Positions 12,110 through 25,148 of a DNA stretch of 64,000 bases are shown here, piece after piece. The stretch is from Luzula sylvatica (Eukaryota > Streptophyta > Magnoliopsida > Poales > Juncaceae). Below the pieces are notes generated by a model. It searched no databases. It had not been told where the DNA came from and worked only from the letters and a program-made list of their open reading frames with translations. The position numbers and the translations under genes were made by a program. Position 1 is the stretch's first letter. Every line of letters begins with the position of its first letter. The stretch lies in the NCBI GenBank assembly GCA_946800325.1, contig OX326958.1, forward strand, positions 17,882,414 to 17,946,413, written 5' to 3'.

Positions 12110-12460
12110 GAAAAAAGACATGATCTAAATAGTATATTTTTCTTTTTTAATCTAATTTCTTTTTTTTAAGATTTGGTGATGTGATAGCATTATTCTACTT
12201 TCTTCTTCTTATATGATATTTCAAAATTTCAAAATAGTATATTTTTTTTATAATCTGATTATTAATTTTTTACAAGATTTGGTGTCGTGATAGTGCTATT
12301 CTGTTTCCTTTTTCTTATTAATAATTTATAATTTACCTAACCTAATATTTGCATTCTTTTTATTATAATTATTATTTATTATTAACAGTAACAAATTTAC
12401 TAGATTAGTTAGAATTTATTATACAATTTGTGCAAACAAGCCCCTGAAATATCCAAATTG
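12110..12460 (+). repeat. Dispersed repeat, copy B (partner at 7745-8005)
   Basis: Carries agatttggtgtcgtgatag and gcaaacaagcccctgaaata in the same order and orientation as copy A. An agatttggtgatgtgatag variant at about 12170 suggests a local duplication within this copy. Confidence 0.7.
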
Positions 12461-12821
12461 TTATTGTTATTGTTATTGTTATCTTCCATTTAGCTTATAA
12501 CTTTAACAGCTGTGACGGATCTTCAGCCGACGGTTTACTTTACAGTGTTTACACGCTGGTTATTTTCCAAAACACACTTTCGAAGATATATTATTTCGTT
12601 TGAATCCCTAGAAAATAAGCTTATAACGTGAATATAATAATATACAGGGGGCCATATGTAAGATTACGAGAGTAAACTCGCAAAGAGCACCTTCTCTTCT
12701 TCCTTGTCCAATTCTCCATTGATCTCCATCTCCATTGATCTCTCATACAGTAGAGCTCACCAGATCCAGAGCATTGGAGAACCGTCTCGAAGCTTCTAGA
12801 ATCTTCCAGAGGTGACAGACA

Positions 12822-14280
12822 ATGGAGTCGATCATTGCGCGAGCTCTGGAATACACACTCAAGTACTGGCTCAAATCCTTCTCTCGTGACCAGTTCAAGC
12901 TTCAGGGTCGCACTGGACAACTCTCCAATCTAGGTCTCTTTGTTACTATTTTTTGCAAAATTTAGTATGAATATGCGAAATTGAGCTTGAGTGATTGTGT
13001 TTTGATTTGGGAATTATTGGGTTTATGGTGTAGATATCAATGGCGATGCTCTGCATTCTAGCCTCGGATTGCCTCCAGCAATTAATGTTACCACTGCTAG
13101 AGTTGGAAAGCTCGAGATTACTGTATGATTTTCCTTTTCCGTTCTTTTACTTAAGATAAGAATTCACGTGCCATGAATGTTTGTAGAAAATGCAGCAATA
13201 TTTCAACTCTGATATGATTTAAAGTTCAGTGCTTTGCAATTTGACAGTTGAAATGTTACTTACTTTTTGAAGCTTAATTACTATGGAGAATTGGTTGACT
13301 TCTTTTTCCTATTGATTTTGTACCTAATTTATTTCATGATTCATTCGAATTTCACTCTTTTCTCAGCTTCCATCCGTTTCAAATGTGCAAGTCGAACCAA
13401 TCTTGGTACAAATCGATAAACTCGATCTTGTTTTGGAAGAGAATGCCGATTCCGACGATTTAAAAAGCCCAAACAGGTCTTTTTCGTTCCTAATTTTCAC
13501 CAATTTCCCCCTTTTCATAATTCCTTTTCTAATTTATATTTTTTCAAATTTCAGTTCTCAGCCCTCTTCGTCCTCAGCAAAAGGAAGCGGATATGGCTAC
13601 GCTGACAAGGCATAAATCTCAAATCTTTTAAACCCTAATTTTCAATTTTTATAATATTAAATAATATCAAATAAATTTATAGATAGCAGATGGAATGACC
13701 GTGCAAGTAGGAATAGTTAATCTTCTTCTAGAAACTCGTGGCGGGGCCCGCCACCAGTCCGGCGCCACCTGGTACTTTTTTCTTCTTTTTTTTCTAAATT
13801 TATTTTTTATTATTAACTATTTTATTTTTTCAGGTCGCCTCCATTAGCATCGATTACCATCCGCGACCTTATTTTATACACCACAAACGAAAATTGGGAG
13901 GTAACTAATTATAATATTATTAAATTAATACCGATCAATTATTAATTTTTATTTACAGGTCGTGAATTTGAAAGAAGCGAGAGATTTCTCCAACAATACC
14001 GGATACATCTACGTCTTCAAGGTTCTCTCTCTCTCTCATACTAATTTGATATTTAAATATTTCTTATTATTTATTATATAACTTTTTTTAATTTAATTTG
14101 TAGAAATTAGAATGGGGATCATTATCGGTGGATTTATTACCGCATCCAGATATGTTCACTGACGCGAGATTCAATTCGTCCTTAAATGGAAATAAAAATA
14201 GCGCGCGAGACGATGACGGCGCGAAGAGAATGTTCTTTGGTGGCGAGCGGTTTCTAGAAGGAATTTCTGGCCAAGCTAAT

Positions 14281-14319
<39 letters not shown>

Positions 14320-17300
14320 TAAAATAATAATAGTTAATTGATGGATTTTGGTAGATAACGGTGCAAAGAACGGTATTGAATAGTCCGCTAGGTCTCGAAG
14401 TTCAGTTGCATATTCCCGAAGCGGTTTGTCCTGCTTTGAGCGAACCTGGTAAAATTTAATTTGAATTTATTATTTCTTTATTTTATTTTTAAATCTTAAA
14501 CCCTAAACCCTAATTTTTTTAAAATGTATGGAATTAGGTTTGAGAGCGTTTCTTCGGTTCATGACCGGTCTTTCTGTCTGTCTGAACAGAGGTGATGTGG
14601 ACCCCGCCTCTCAACAGGTCTCTCTCTCTTTAAAACCAAATTAAAAATATTATATTTTTTTATATAATAATTTAATTAATTAAGTATAATTATTTAATAA
14701 GCAGAGAAGTACAGAGGCGGCAGGATGTTCGTTAGTGTCGATACTTATCGATCACATATTTCTCTGCATAAAGGATACAGGTTAGCTTTAATTTTTAATA
14801 TTGTTTCTTTGAAATTAATTAACGAATAATATTTTATTAACTTATTATCATTTAAATCGTTAAAACAGAATTTCAACTAGAACTCTTGATGCAATCTCTC
14901 TTTTTCTCTCGGGTAAATTTTTTTATTCGATCTACAATAAATTATATGTATGCTGTAATTTTATTACTTGAATTATCACGATTGTATGGTTGGTTTATCA
15001 GGCAAGTGTGTCGAATGGAGAGAATGCAAAGAACCTAACATGCATAAAAGTTGGTGGCCTTTTCTTGAGGTAATTCCACAGTTCACATTTTACATTATAT
15101 TTTATAAAAAGTATATAAAGAAGCTTAAAAAATATTTTATTAAATTAGGGACACATTTTCTCGGCCTCCGTGCACATTAATTCAACCGTCCATGTCAGCA
15201 TCTACTCCAGAACCTCCACCCGTACCAGAATTCGGTACATAATTTTTCAAATAAAATTTACCAATTTATTTATTTATTTTTGACAGGTTTATATGTAATT
15301 AATTGTTTACTTAACAGGTGAGAATTTCTGTCCAAGAATATATCCACTAGAAAACCAGCTCTCGCAATTTTACATGGCGGTCCCTCTAATTTGTCTTTAT
15401 TCTCTCCAAATAAACCCTTCTCCTCGTCCCCCCAAATTCGCTTCTCAAACAGTCATCACTTGCCAATCCCTCATGGTACCTTAAAATCCCCAAATAAGAT
15501 TTCAAAAATTCAAAATTTAAATATTTTTAAATATTTTATTTCAGATAACGCTTCAAGAGGAATCATGTTTGAGAATTTCCTCATTTCTCTCAGACGGCAT
15601 AACAGCAAACAATTCCTCGATTCTTCCAGATTCCTCAATCAACTCGTTAGAATTCAACCTCAAAGAATTCGAGCTCTCGATCCCGTTAACCACATTTACA
15701 AACAACCCCCTGAAAAAACCCGCTCTTTCAAATCCATCCTTCACCGGCGCGCGACTCCACGTAAAAGATTTCCACCTCTCCGAATCCCCCTCCCTAAAAT
15801 GCCCTTTACTAAATCTCGAAAAAGACCCCGCTTGTTTCCCCTTATGGGAGTTCCAACCAATCGATGCGAGTCAAAAGAAATGGGCGGTAAATTCCTCCAC
15901 CCTAAATCTCTCACTGGAGATGTCCAGTTCATCCCCAACTGGAGAGCTTTGGAAATGTGTGGAGTTGACCGACGTGAAATTCGAAGCGGCGATGGTGACC
16001 GCCGACGGGGCGCCGCTTGTCGAGATGCCTCCGCCAGATGGCATCGTCAGAATCGGGGTATTTTTCGGGGGATACGTATCGAATACTTCGATCGAGCAAT
16101 TATTTTTCGTTTTGGATCTTTATTCTTACTTTGGATTGGTCGGAGAGAGAATCACGAACGCGAGTAAAAATAATAATTTATTAACGAGTGATTTTTCGGG
16201 GGAGAAATCGGGGAAGAAATTACCCAGCGATACGGCTGTCAGTCTCGCGGTGAATGGTCTCGAACTGAATTTCTTGGATTCTTCTTCGGGGGAAATTCGG
16301 GGGAAGAATTTGGTGCAATTTTGCGGGGAGGACCTTTTTGTAAAAGTGTCACACCGTACTCTAGGCGGCGCTTTCGCCGTCTCCACCGATTTGTTCTGGA
16401 ATTCCGTTTCGGTCAATTGTATCGACGGCGATGACGGGTTAACGGGTTCGGACCCGAAAATGAGACCCGTATTTTGGATCGACAATAACGATAATAATAA
16501 ATTTCTTGACGTGAGAGTGGTGCACGTAATGCCGTACGACGTGGTGAAGGATATGGAATTTCATAGTTTGAATTTGAAAATGAAAATTTCGAATGTGCGA
16601 TTAGGTGGCGGCATGAGTTATACCGAATCGTTATTGCACCGATTTGCAATTCTCGGCTCTGACAGTGGGCCCAGTCAAGGCCTTTTAAAAGGAGTCAAAG
16701 ATTTGTCTTCTGGCCCTCTCGCTCATCTCTTCAAATCCTCTCCCCACAACAACAACGATAATCATGGTAGTACAATTTTCAAAAAAAAAAAAAATTAAAT
16801 TTTTTGTCAGGGTATTTTTGATATTTTTTGTTTTTGTGAAGTTGAGAGTGAAGGGACGCATGGGGAATTGGGAATACCGGATGATTTGGACGTGTCGATA
16901 GAGTTGAGGAATTGGTTGTTTGCTTTGGAAGGAACGGACGAAACTAACTCTGACGCGTGGTCCCCTTGCGTCAGCAATGATGATGTCATCGTCAGGAATA
17001 GTAACAGAGAAGATAGGTGCTGGCATACGACCTTCCGGAACCTTCATCTCTCCGCCAAGAGCCCCGATAATAAACCCGATAAAAAACCTGACGATTCGAA
17101 AAATTTATTTCCCGTGCAATCTTTTCTGGTACGTAATTTTAATTTACATATTTTACCCTTTTAACAAGCTAAAAGGGTACATATGCAAAACCCGTCTAAT
17201 AAAAAATACTTTATAGGTTGGAGTGAACGGACTGCAGGCAATAAAACCGCGAATAAAAAACAAGGAAATTAAAGAAAATATAAAAAATATTAATAAAATA

Positions 17301-18044
17301 GAAAATATGGAAGGAGTTGATATAGAAGCCAAAGTAATCAACAATTCTGACGACCGTACCGACGAAGAATCGACTCAATGGATCGTCGAAAACATCAAAT
17401 TTTCCGTCAAACAACCCGTACCATTCCTCTCCCCTCTTCCCAATATTATTTATTTATTTTTATATTATATTCTTATTATATCAAATATACCCTTATAAAA
17501 CCAACAGATAGAAGCAATTGCAACGAAAGAAGAAATAGAGCATTTAGTCGAGCTCTGCAAAGGCGAAGCCGATTCGATGGGTCGAATTACTGCGGCTATT
17601 TTACGATTATTAAAACTCGAAAAATCTCTCGGCCAATCCACTCTCCACCAACTCAGCAGTCTTGGTAATTTCATAAAAAAATATCATATTTACCCTTTCT
17701 TCCAAAAAATAAAAAATATCAAATTTATCCTTGACAAATTTCTAGGAAGTGGAGGAGTAGATAAGGTGTTCACGCCGCGGAGATTAAGTAGACAAAGTAG
17801 TTTCGGAAGTATTAATAATTTTGCACCTTCGACCCCAACTTCGAATTTAATTACGAGAGATACCACCGCAAGTAGTGGTGGATTAGAAGAGACGATTTGT
17901 TTGCTGGAAACAGAAATTTCGGATTCGCGTGTGAAATGTGGGAGTTTGGTATCCGAGATGAACGGCTCGGATGAAATCAAGGAGTTGGGCGAGAAGTTGG
18001 AGAACATGCAATTGTTATTGTCGAAATTGAGAGGTATGATTTGA
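12822..18044 (+). CDS. Chorein-N bridge-like lipid transfer protein (UHRF1BP1/BLTP3-like)
   Basis: Twenty exons encode 1177 residues: 12822-12933, 13034-13122, 13367-13476, 13555-13609, 13683-13771, 13834-13900, 13959-14021, 14104-14280, 14355-14448, 14538-14617, 14705-14780, 14869-14912, 15002-15069, 15149-15234, 15318-15475, 15545-16766, 16842-17128, 17217-17417, 17508-17664, 17746-18044. All phases agree. The N-terminus MESIIARALEYTLKYWLKSF and the following LSNLDINGDALHSSLGLP are the chorein start. Animal homologues (UHRF1BP1, UHRF1BP1L/SHIP164) are rod-shaped hydrophobic-groove proteins that move phospholipids between membranes; the plant role is inferred. The last 130 residues are heptad-like (ELGEKLENMQLLLSKL), suggesting a coiled coil. 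Intron 4 starts with GC instead of GT (AAG|GCATAA). Exon 16 alone holds about a third of the protein. Confidence 0.92.
14281..14319. repeat. (TAA)n microsatellite in intron 8
   Basis: About 12 AAT/TAA units begin right at the intron 8 donor of the chorein-protein gene, so length changes would act on intron, not on protein. Confidence 0.9.
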
Positions 18045-18366
18045 TTTTGATTTTTTATTTTATTTTGTATATTTTGTGGTTATGTTCGTTGGGTGTATAA
18101 GTAAAGTGTATATCAGGGAAATTTTTGAGCGTTTATTTTTTATTATTTTTTAATTAATTTTTGTAATAAAGCAATGCATGAAATTTGGTTTGCAATTGGT
18201 TATGTTGTGAAAAGCATTGAAATTTTATTAAGAGCTAGGAATCGCGGCTCTTTTTGCGATTACAAGAAGAAAAACATAATCGCATCGTCAAAACAAAAAA
18301 AACAAAAAAAAAAACTGCATAAATTTGAACAAAAACAAAACCACAATAGTTTTCTTTTACGGGTAA
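18045..18366. other. Convergent 3' intergenic region
   Basis: Lies between the stop codons of two convergent genes. It holds AT-rich 3' UTR-like sequence and A-runs at about 18294-18315, and no gene. Confidence 0.6.
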
Positions 18367-19008
18367 TTAGTGACCTATTTGCATTGATGGACGGCTCGAG
18401 ATGATCTTAACAGGGACGTAGAGAGCGAGAAGAACGAGGACTAATAAGATCGCGGCGAGAATGAAAGCGATCGCGACAATTGGATGGCATTGATCAAATT
18501 GACCGCATAATCCGAAGATAACGAGAAGCACGACGAACATGTAGAATACTTTGTTTATCATCCAGAAAGCCGTGATTAACCTTTCTGGCTTTACGAGACC
18601 TTCGTGAGGACCGAACATGAAGAAAAATATTGCGAAACAGAAAAGTATCCCTCCTGCTACGGCTGCACAGACGGACCAGTTCACTTCGTAGATTATATTA
18701 GCAATGCTTCGAGCTGGATCGCTTCGAGCTGGACTGCTCGGGGATGAACTGCTCTGAGCTGGATTGCTTTGAGCTGGATCGGTCTGAGCTGGATCGTTCG
18801 GAGCTGGATTGTCGATTGGAGCTGGACCATTGGCATTATCGGTCGTACCATCCACGTTTATAGATGTATGAGCTGGACCATGGGGGCTTTCGGTTGCACC
18901 ATCCATGATTATGGGTGTATGAGCTGGACCATGGGGGCTATCGGTTCCATCATCCATGTTGATGGATGTATGATCTGGACCATGGGGGCTATCGGTTGCA
19001 CCATCCAT
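18367..19008 (-). CDS. Membrane protein with N-terminal 17-residue repeats, unknown function
   Basis: A single 213-codon ORF with ATG at 19008. Residues 1-68 consist of about four 17-residue repeats of the type MDGATDSPHGPAHTSIN; the fourth is degenerate. A Pro/Ala/Asp/Ser stretch follows with short DPAQ and DPAR steps to about residue 105. Three hydrophobic helices come next, near 112-133, 143-166 and 174-200, and then a short basic tail ending SMQIGH. I do not recognise the family. The soluble, repetitive N-terminus followed by three helices suggests an intrinsically disordered segment on one side of a membrane. The repeats are also clear at DNA level (51 bp period), so copy number may vary between plants. 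The minus strand reads ctatatatatccgg at about 19180-19195, a possible TATA region. Confidence 0.65.
   Translation of the reverse strand: MDGATDSPHGPDHTSINMDDGTDSPHGPAHTPIIMDGATESPHGPAHTSINVDGTTDNANGPAPIDNPAPNDPAQTDPAQSNPAQSSSSPSSPARSDPARSIANIIYEVNWSVCAAVAGGILFCFAIFFFMFGPHEGLVKPERLITAFWMINKVFYMFVVLLVIFGLCGQFDQCHPIVAIAFILAAILLVLVLLALYVPVKIISSRPSMQIGH
18830..19008 (-). repeat. 51 bp coding tandem repeat
   Basis: The block ggaccatgggggct recurs about every 51 bp on the plus strand in the first exon of the gene above. Three copies are near identical; a fourth is diverged. The period is a multiple of three, so the frame is kept. Confidence 0.85.
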
Positions 19009-19414
19009 GTTTAGGGTTTGGGTTTTCTCTATTGAGAGAGAGAAGGGAGAAAATCATAAGGAGGGTCTGAAATTTTGATCGATGGTTTTCGTGTAAGTAT
19101 GAAATAGAGAAAGCTAAACTTAGATGGTGTGTAAAAAATAGAAAATGGGAGTAATTTTATAGATGCCTTATTTTTTGCCGGATATATATAGATTTTGGTC
19201 AGACTTAACTCACAAGTAAATTAATGTATGTGCTGATAAACAAGTGAAATTATTCATGAAATATGACAAGTGATTAGTTATCATGATAAACAGCCAGATT
19301 TTTCAACATATATACCAATCCGAACGAAAATAAAGTTACAATCGAATAATAGGAATGAAAGAACAAATAAAATTGTACAAAAATAAGAAGAAAAAAAAAC
19401 GCTTTTACATCGAG
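19009..19414. other. Promoter of the repeat membrane protein and 3' flank of the NHL gene
   Basis: Includes a ga-rich tract near 19036-19050, probably 5' UTR, and a TATA-like run near 19183-19192. No further gene is seen. Confidence 0.5.
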
Positions 19415-20044
19415 TTAGAAGAAATAAATCGAACACCTCTTACTCTTGGACTCGACCTTGATCTGCCCATCTGGGCCCACTGTAACATCGCAACTCACGT
19501 GCATTGTGTGTGCCCCTCGTGTTTCCCAAAGCGTAACCCTAAATCTAAGACTTGTTTTAAGCACAACTTTGAACTGAACCGATCCATTTTCAGACATGTC
19601 ATTCTGTATAACCGAAGAATCAAATGGCCCGAGCGAACCGTTATCAAACTGGCCCCCTATATTCGTGGTGTTTTTGGGAGGTTGATAAAACGGCCCACCT
19701 AGATCAGTATTATATCCAATTGGGTTTCCTCTATAATGAACCGAACCGGAGATCGGTCCAAAGAAGAAACCGATGTTCCGGTTTGGGTTACGGATCGACA
19801 ATTGAACCGTGAACGAAGGTGAAGAAGAATCGGGTGGTGGAAAAGGAGAGACCGAAAAGGAAGATACATGAAAACGGGGTCGGTGGGGCCTCAGTGCCAG
19901 CCAGAGTATGAACAAAATAAATGCGGCTAAAAAAAGAATGGACAAAACAAACGAGCAAAGGTGCTTCGAGAGTCGGTTCGTGAGGCTCTCTCGTGTTGTT
20001 CGGGAAATATACCGGACAGGTGGATGGGTCGGTGGGGCCCGCAT
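19415..20044 (-). CDS. NHL: NDR1/HIN1-like protein (LEA_2 domain)
   Basis: An intronless 209-codon ORF, as is usual for NHL genes. The N-terminus is basic and cytosolic, with a Pro-rich start and RTTRESLTNRLSKHLCSF. One membrane helix follows near residues 32-51 (LSILFLAAFILFILWLAL). Then comes a beta-rich LEA_2 domain at about 60-195 with family signatures: PRFHVSSFSVSPF, SIRNPNRNIGFFFGPISGSV and the closing VSCDVTVGPDGQIK. NHL proteins are plasma-membrane proteins related to NDR1, linked to defence and stress. Several NxT/S sites (NTT, NGS) lie in the part expected outside the cell. The exact NHL subgroup cannot be given. A TATA box stands 72 bp upstream of the ATG. Confidence 0.92.
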   Translation of the reverse strand: MRAPPTHPPVRYISRTTRESLTNRLSKHLCSFVLSILFLAAFILFILWLALRPHRPRFHVSSFSVSPFPPPDSSSPSFTVQLSIRNPNRNIGFFFGPISGSVHYRGNPIGYNTDLGGPFYQPPKNTTNIGGQFDNGSLGPFDSSVIQNDMSENGSVQFKVVLKTSLRFRVTLWETRGAHTMHVSCDVTVGPDGQIKVESKSKRCSIYFF

Positions 20045-20115
20045 TTTCAGAGAGAGAGGAACTAATATGTAGGGTTTGTTGTGTTTTTGTGTTCTAGGGT
20101 TTACATGAAAACGTG

Positions 20116-20122
20116 ATTTATA
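20116..20122 (-). promoter_or_regulatory. TATA box of the NHL gene
   Basis: The minus strand reads cttataaatc 72 bp before the ATG, followed by a C/A-rich leader with ctctctctct just before the start, typical of plant 5' UTRs. Confidence 0.65.
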
Positions 20123-20733
20123 AGAGAAGGATGATTATTTGTGGAATTTGAAGATGGCGGGAAGAAGAAGAGATGTCTGCAAAGTAGTTGTTTCCCGCTG
20201 GGGAGTGATATGCTTTTTGTGAGCTTGAAGGAACGAATACATTATCTAGGAGTCCCAAATAAATGTGATTTCTAGTTTCTAGCTTTAATTTAACATAGAT
20301 CCATAAATTTAATCATAATATTCATGGCCCAACTAAATCATGGGCTGGCCTGTATTACCCAACGGCATCATGTATTATTATTTAATTAAGAAAACTAATA
20401 ATAGTTTCTAGTCACAAATCAAGTGTTTCTTGCTCACAAATTGAGGACATTAATCATTCAATAGACCCATAAACATTACCAAAGAAATTTACTCACATGA
20501 AGTTGATTGGCTCAAACATGAAATGTATCAATTCAACAAATTACTAAACACCAAGTTTCCTTTTATTAATTCGAATATTCAAGACTAAGTACCAATTAGC
20601 AAATGATGTTGTTGCACGAAGGAATTAACCCAGTAACTAATGAGAAAATAAAAGAAATGAGTGCACACACTAGCACTCTAAAATGAAAAATAACAGATGA
20701 ATAAATTCGACACCGAATTAAATGAAGGTTAAC
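20123..20733. other. Intergenic region between NHL and peroxidase genes
   Basis: Holds the NHL upstream region and the peroxidase 3' flank. No gene, RNA or repeat is recognised. Confidence 0.5.
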
Positions 20734-21948
<1,215 letters not shown>

Positions 21949-22037
21949 CTTAAGAGAAATGAAAATGGCACTAGTTACTTTAAAGAGGGATAAGAAGAGT
22001 AGTGAGTATATTTGAATTTGAGGGAATTGGGGCTTGG

Positions 22038-22044
22038 TTTTATA
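22038..22044 (-). promoter_or_regulatory. TATA box of the peroxidase gene
   Basis: The minus strand reads cctataaaacc about 90 bp upstream of the ATG, a good match in sequence and distance. Confidence 0.7.
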
Positions 22045-22049
22045 GGAGG

Positions 22050-23430
22050 TGGCTTGGTCCTTAGAATGATAGTAGCCGTTACATGGAAGTGCTAAATTAA
22101 AATTAATTGTTGTTTTTGGTTTCTTTAGGCAGCAAGAGTTGACTTGAGTATGAATGAAGGGATTGTTATAATTATATTTATGACTTAATTAATCATTCAA
22201 GTTGCATTTCAAGAATTTTATCCTTTTTTCATTATACTACTGATTTTTAATTTATTTAGGCCAATTGTGTTGAAATGCTTTGATATATACGGCACCTAGC
22301 CGTTAGGACTCCAAATATGAGGAATTGAAGCCATTCAAAAGAAAATTTATGAAAATACAAGTTCAAAAGTGCGACTTTTAATATTAGGGTAATTCCTCCT
22401 AGCTCTTTTGGCTTTACATTTTGATCAAAAATAGTATTTCCTATCTTTCAGTTATCCCATTAGAAACTAGATTTTTAGTTTATGCAATACAATTTTAGAA
22501 CTCAATATTAGGGTAATTCCTCCTAGTTATTACAAATAATGTTTTAAAACTCAATATTTAATTATTTACTCGTGATTTTTTTTAAGTAAAATAATATCAA
22601 TTTTTTTATTTGTATATACTACTTAAGCTCGAAAAAGTAATGCGGAAATTACAAAAATATATAATTCTTTGTACAATATAAGTATATTTTGTGTTAGTGT
22701 CACGCACACCAAATTAAAACTGGTAAATTTAATCATTTTTATATATAGCAGATGTTAAGTTTATAAATGATAATATATATGATTTTATTTTGTATTATTT
22801 TCATTTCAAAAAAAAATTCAAATATTTTTTCAAATTCAATGTATGGTACAATATAATTTAAAACATTGAATAGTATCATTAAATATGTACAAACAATGTC
22901 CATTTCTTAATAAATGAAATATTCGATGTTTGTTTTCTATAAATTAGTGTATGTTACAAAACATTTATAGATACCTTTCAATTAATAAAAAAAAAATGCC
23001 AAACTGAGTTTATTAGAATTAAATATGAAATTTAGAAGAACAACTGATTTTGATAAAAGAATATTCAAACTTATCAAATATATTAAGCAAATGTTCTGAA
23101 ATATATGAATAGCATCATTGAATAATATTGTCAATAATAACATATTTAACTTATGATTTAGATATCATATTAGTTTTCTAATATTTCATATCACTACTTT
23201 CATGCAATTATAATTAAAAAATAAAGGAGAACAAATATTATTGTATCTCGAAACTACCAAATCGTAAAAAAATCCAATTGAATCAAAGTTTTCAAAGCCT
23301 CGACAAATCAATAGAGTTTTGAAAAAATGTCACGTCATACTTTCATTGGAAGCTACTCATCCATTCTTCAAAACTTTCATAGCAAACATGCCCTAAATCA
23401 CTTTATTAGTTTTTCATGAACGTCTTGCAA
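22050..23430. other. Gene-free AT-rich stretch
   Basis: No coding potential. The phrase ttagggtaattcctcctag occurs twice (about 22385 and 22508), a small local duplication. Proximal part is peroxidase promoter. Confidence 0.5.
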
Positions 23431-23435
23431 CCGGC

Positions 23436-23530
23436 CCAACAGTTCAGTTGGTTGAGTGTTTGTCATAATAAAAACATATGTTAGAGAGATTATAAGTTCA
23501 AATCTCATCGCCATCAATATAAAAAAATAA
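23436..23530 (+). mobile_element. Au-like SINE
   Basis: Box-A-like cagttggttgagtgtttg and box-B-like agttcaaatctc, followed by catcgccatcaatat and an A-rich tail. Same layout as the copies at 2095, 26950 and 37550. Confidence 0.55.
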
Positions 23531-23964
23531 AAACATTTAAAAGTCACGATTAGTGGTATAGGATTCTCCTAAAAACACATTGATACAATATTAAAATTTG
23601 GTCACATACGTTAATATAGTTTTGAATTTTCGATGAAAATTTGACCGTGTGCGCGTACTGATACAAATGCCAATCATGCTAGGCGATACTTCTGCCAATA
23701 AATATATGCAAAATTATTTCAGTGAATGAATTTAGACACATTAAAAGTTTAATTTGACATATGATAAGATAATTGAAGTTTGAATGATCTATTATTTAGT
23801 TCAAAATATAAATTTAGGTGATATCTATTATACAAGGTAAAATTTACCCTTCAATATAATTCAAACTGGCACAGTAATTCTAGTTCTATATAAACTTATG
23901 CTATATTTATTTATTCATATTCTTCAGTGCAACAATTATAGGTATTATATTATATTATATATAT

Positions 23965-24280
23965 ACAGGGAATTTGCAGTTGGGAAATTATACCATGACC
24001 CCAAAACCCATCACAACACCCTAGATTCCAATACCATTTGTTTTTTTTGGATTGGGTGTTAATCCCCAACTCCAATTTGCACCCCATTCTCTCTCCAAAT
24101 TAATTAATGCTTCGAATTAACAGTTAATTGTGAGTAAATTATAACCTCATATTAGTACCTAATAATTCATTAATTCAATTAACAGTTAATTAAAAGCATT
24201 GTTAATCGAGTGGGTAATTTTTGGGAGATGGATAGGGTATCAAGGTTGTGGTGATGGGTTTTGGGTACAGTAAATGGCCT
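23965..24280. mobile_element. MITE with ccccaaaacccatcacaac inverted ends
   Basis: The left arm ccccaaaacccatcacaac (about 24000) faces the right arm gttgtggtgatgggttttggg (about 24246-24266). The outer parts of both arms are also related (gggaaattatacc versus ggccatttact). The core is rich in ttaatta. No ORF. Superfamily not determined. Confidence 0.65.
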
Positions 24281-24769
24281 CTTTGCAGTTCACTCAATCT
24301 AGGTTTTATATTAGAACTTGGTCTAGGTCTTTGAGGATTAAATGCTCCCTATTCAACGGAGAGGCCATGAACATGTGTTGTGCATCGAAGTCCAGTGCTA
24401 ATATCTAATCAAATCCTTGAGGATAAATTGTAAAACAATTAATTATAACTAACGGTTCATTGCAAATTTTTGTTTAATGGTTTTTAATTTGCTCTTGTTT
24501 CGATGCCATAATTCTGTGTAACGTTCACAAAATTTTGGGTGTGAAGTTTGAACCATAAAACCACCATCTCTTCTTCTTTTTCTAAAAAAGAAAGAAAAAT
24601 CGGTTTTTGAATTTTGAATGTGTTTGATATTTATGATTGGTACATACTAACTAGTGTTCAAACTAAAGCTATAAATGTACCCATTATAATTCCATTCAAA
24701 CATACTAAAAAGAAATTCCATCCAAATGCATTATTATGTCTTTAATTAATTATATTACATCTTTTTGTG
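24281..24769. other. Gene-free stretch
   Basis: AT-rich; nothing recognised. Confidence 0.4.
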
Positions 24770-24955
24770 TAATGACGGATCTATTAAGTGACTGGGGACC
24801 CCTTTTAAATTTTTGAGCGATATTTTATGTATGTGAATATGCTAGTGTATTTTACGATAAAATTAAAAAATTATGTATTACCGGTCCTCCAAAATTTTGT
24901 AAAAATTTCTCACAACAGCCTCTCCCCCATTGATACGGGACAAGATCCGCCATTG
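24770..24955. mobile_element. 186 bp non-autonomous hAT element
   Basis: Ends taatgacggatct and, reversed, caatggcggatct form a terminal inverted repeat. Flanks tttttgtg and attttgtg match at 7 of 8 bases, as expected for an old 8 bp hAT target duplication. Related in sequence to the element at 27527-27747. Confidence 0.7.
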
Positions 24956-25148
24956 ATTTTGTGTATTTTATATGTGCTAGTTTATGTATTTATACATAGT
25001 TATTGCTATTTTCTACATTGCTGGTAATCAAAGTGAAAGGGTGCAAATAACAAAAGTAAAATAGGACCTCAAGGTAATATGCATGGCACATTAATATTGT
25101 TACTTCATCGTTACACTTTTTAACCTCTTATCTCAATAAGCTACCTAC

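Noticed and set aside
15391..16167. 258-codon plus-strand ORF
   Set aside because: Out-of-frame shadow of exons 15-16 of the chorein-protein gene.
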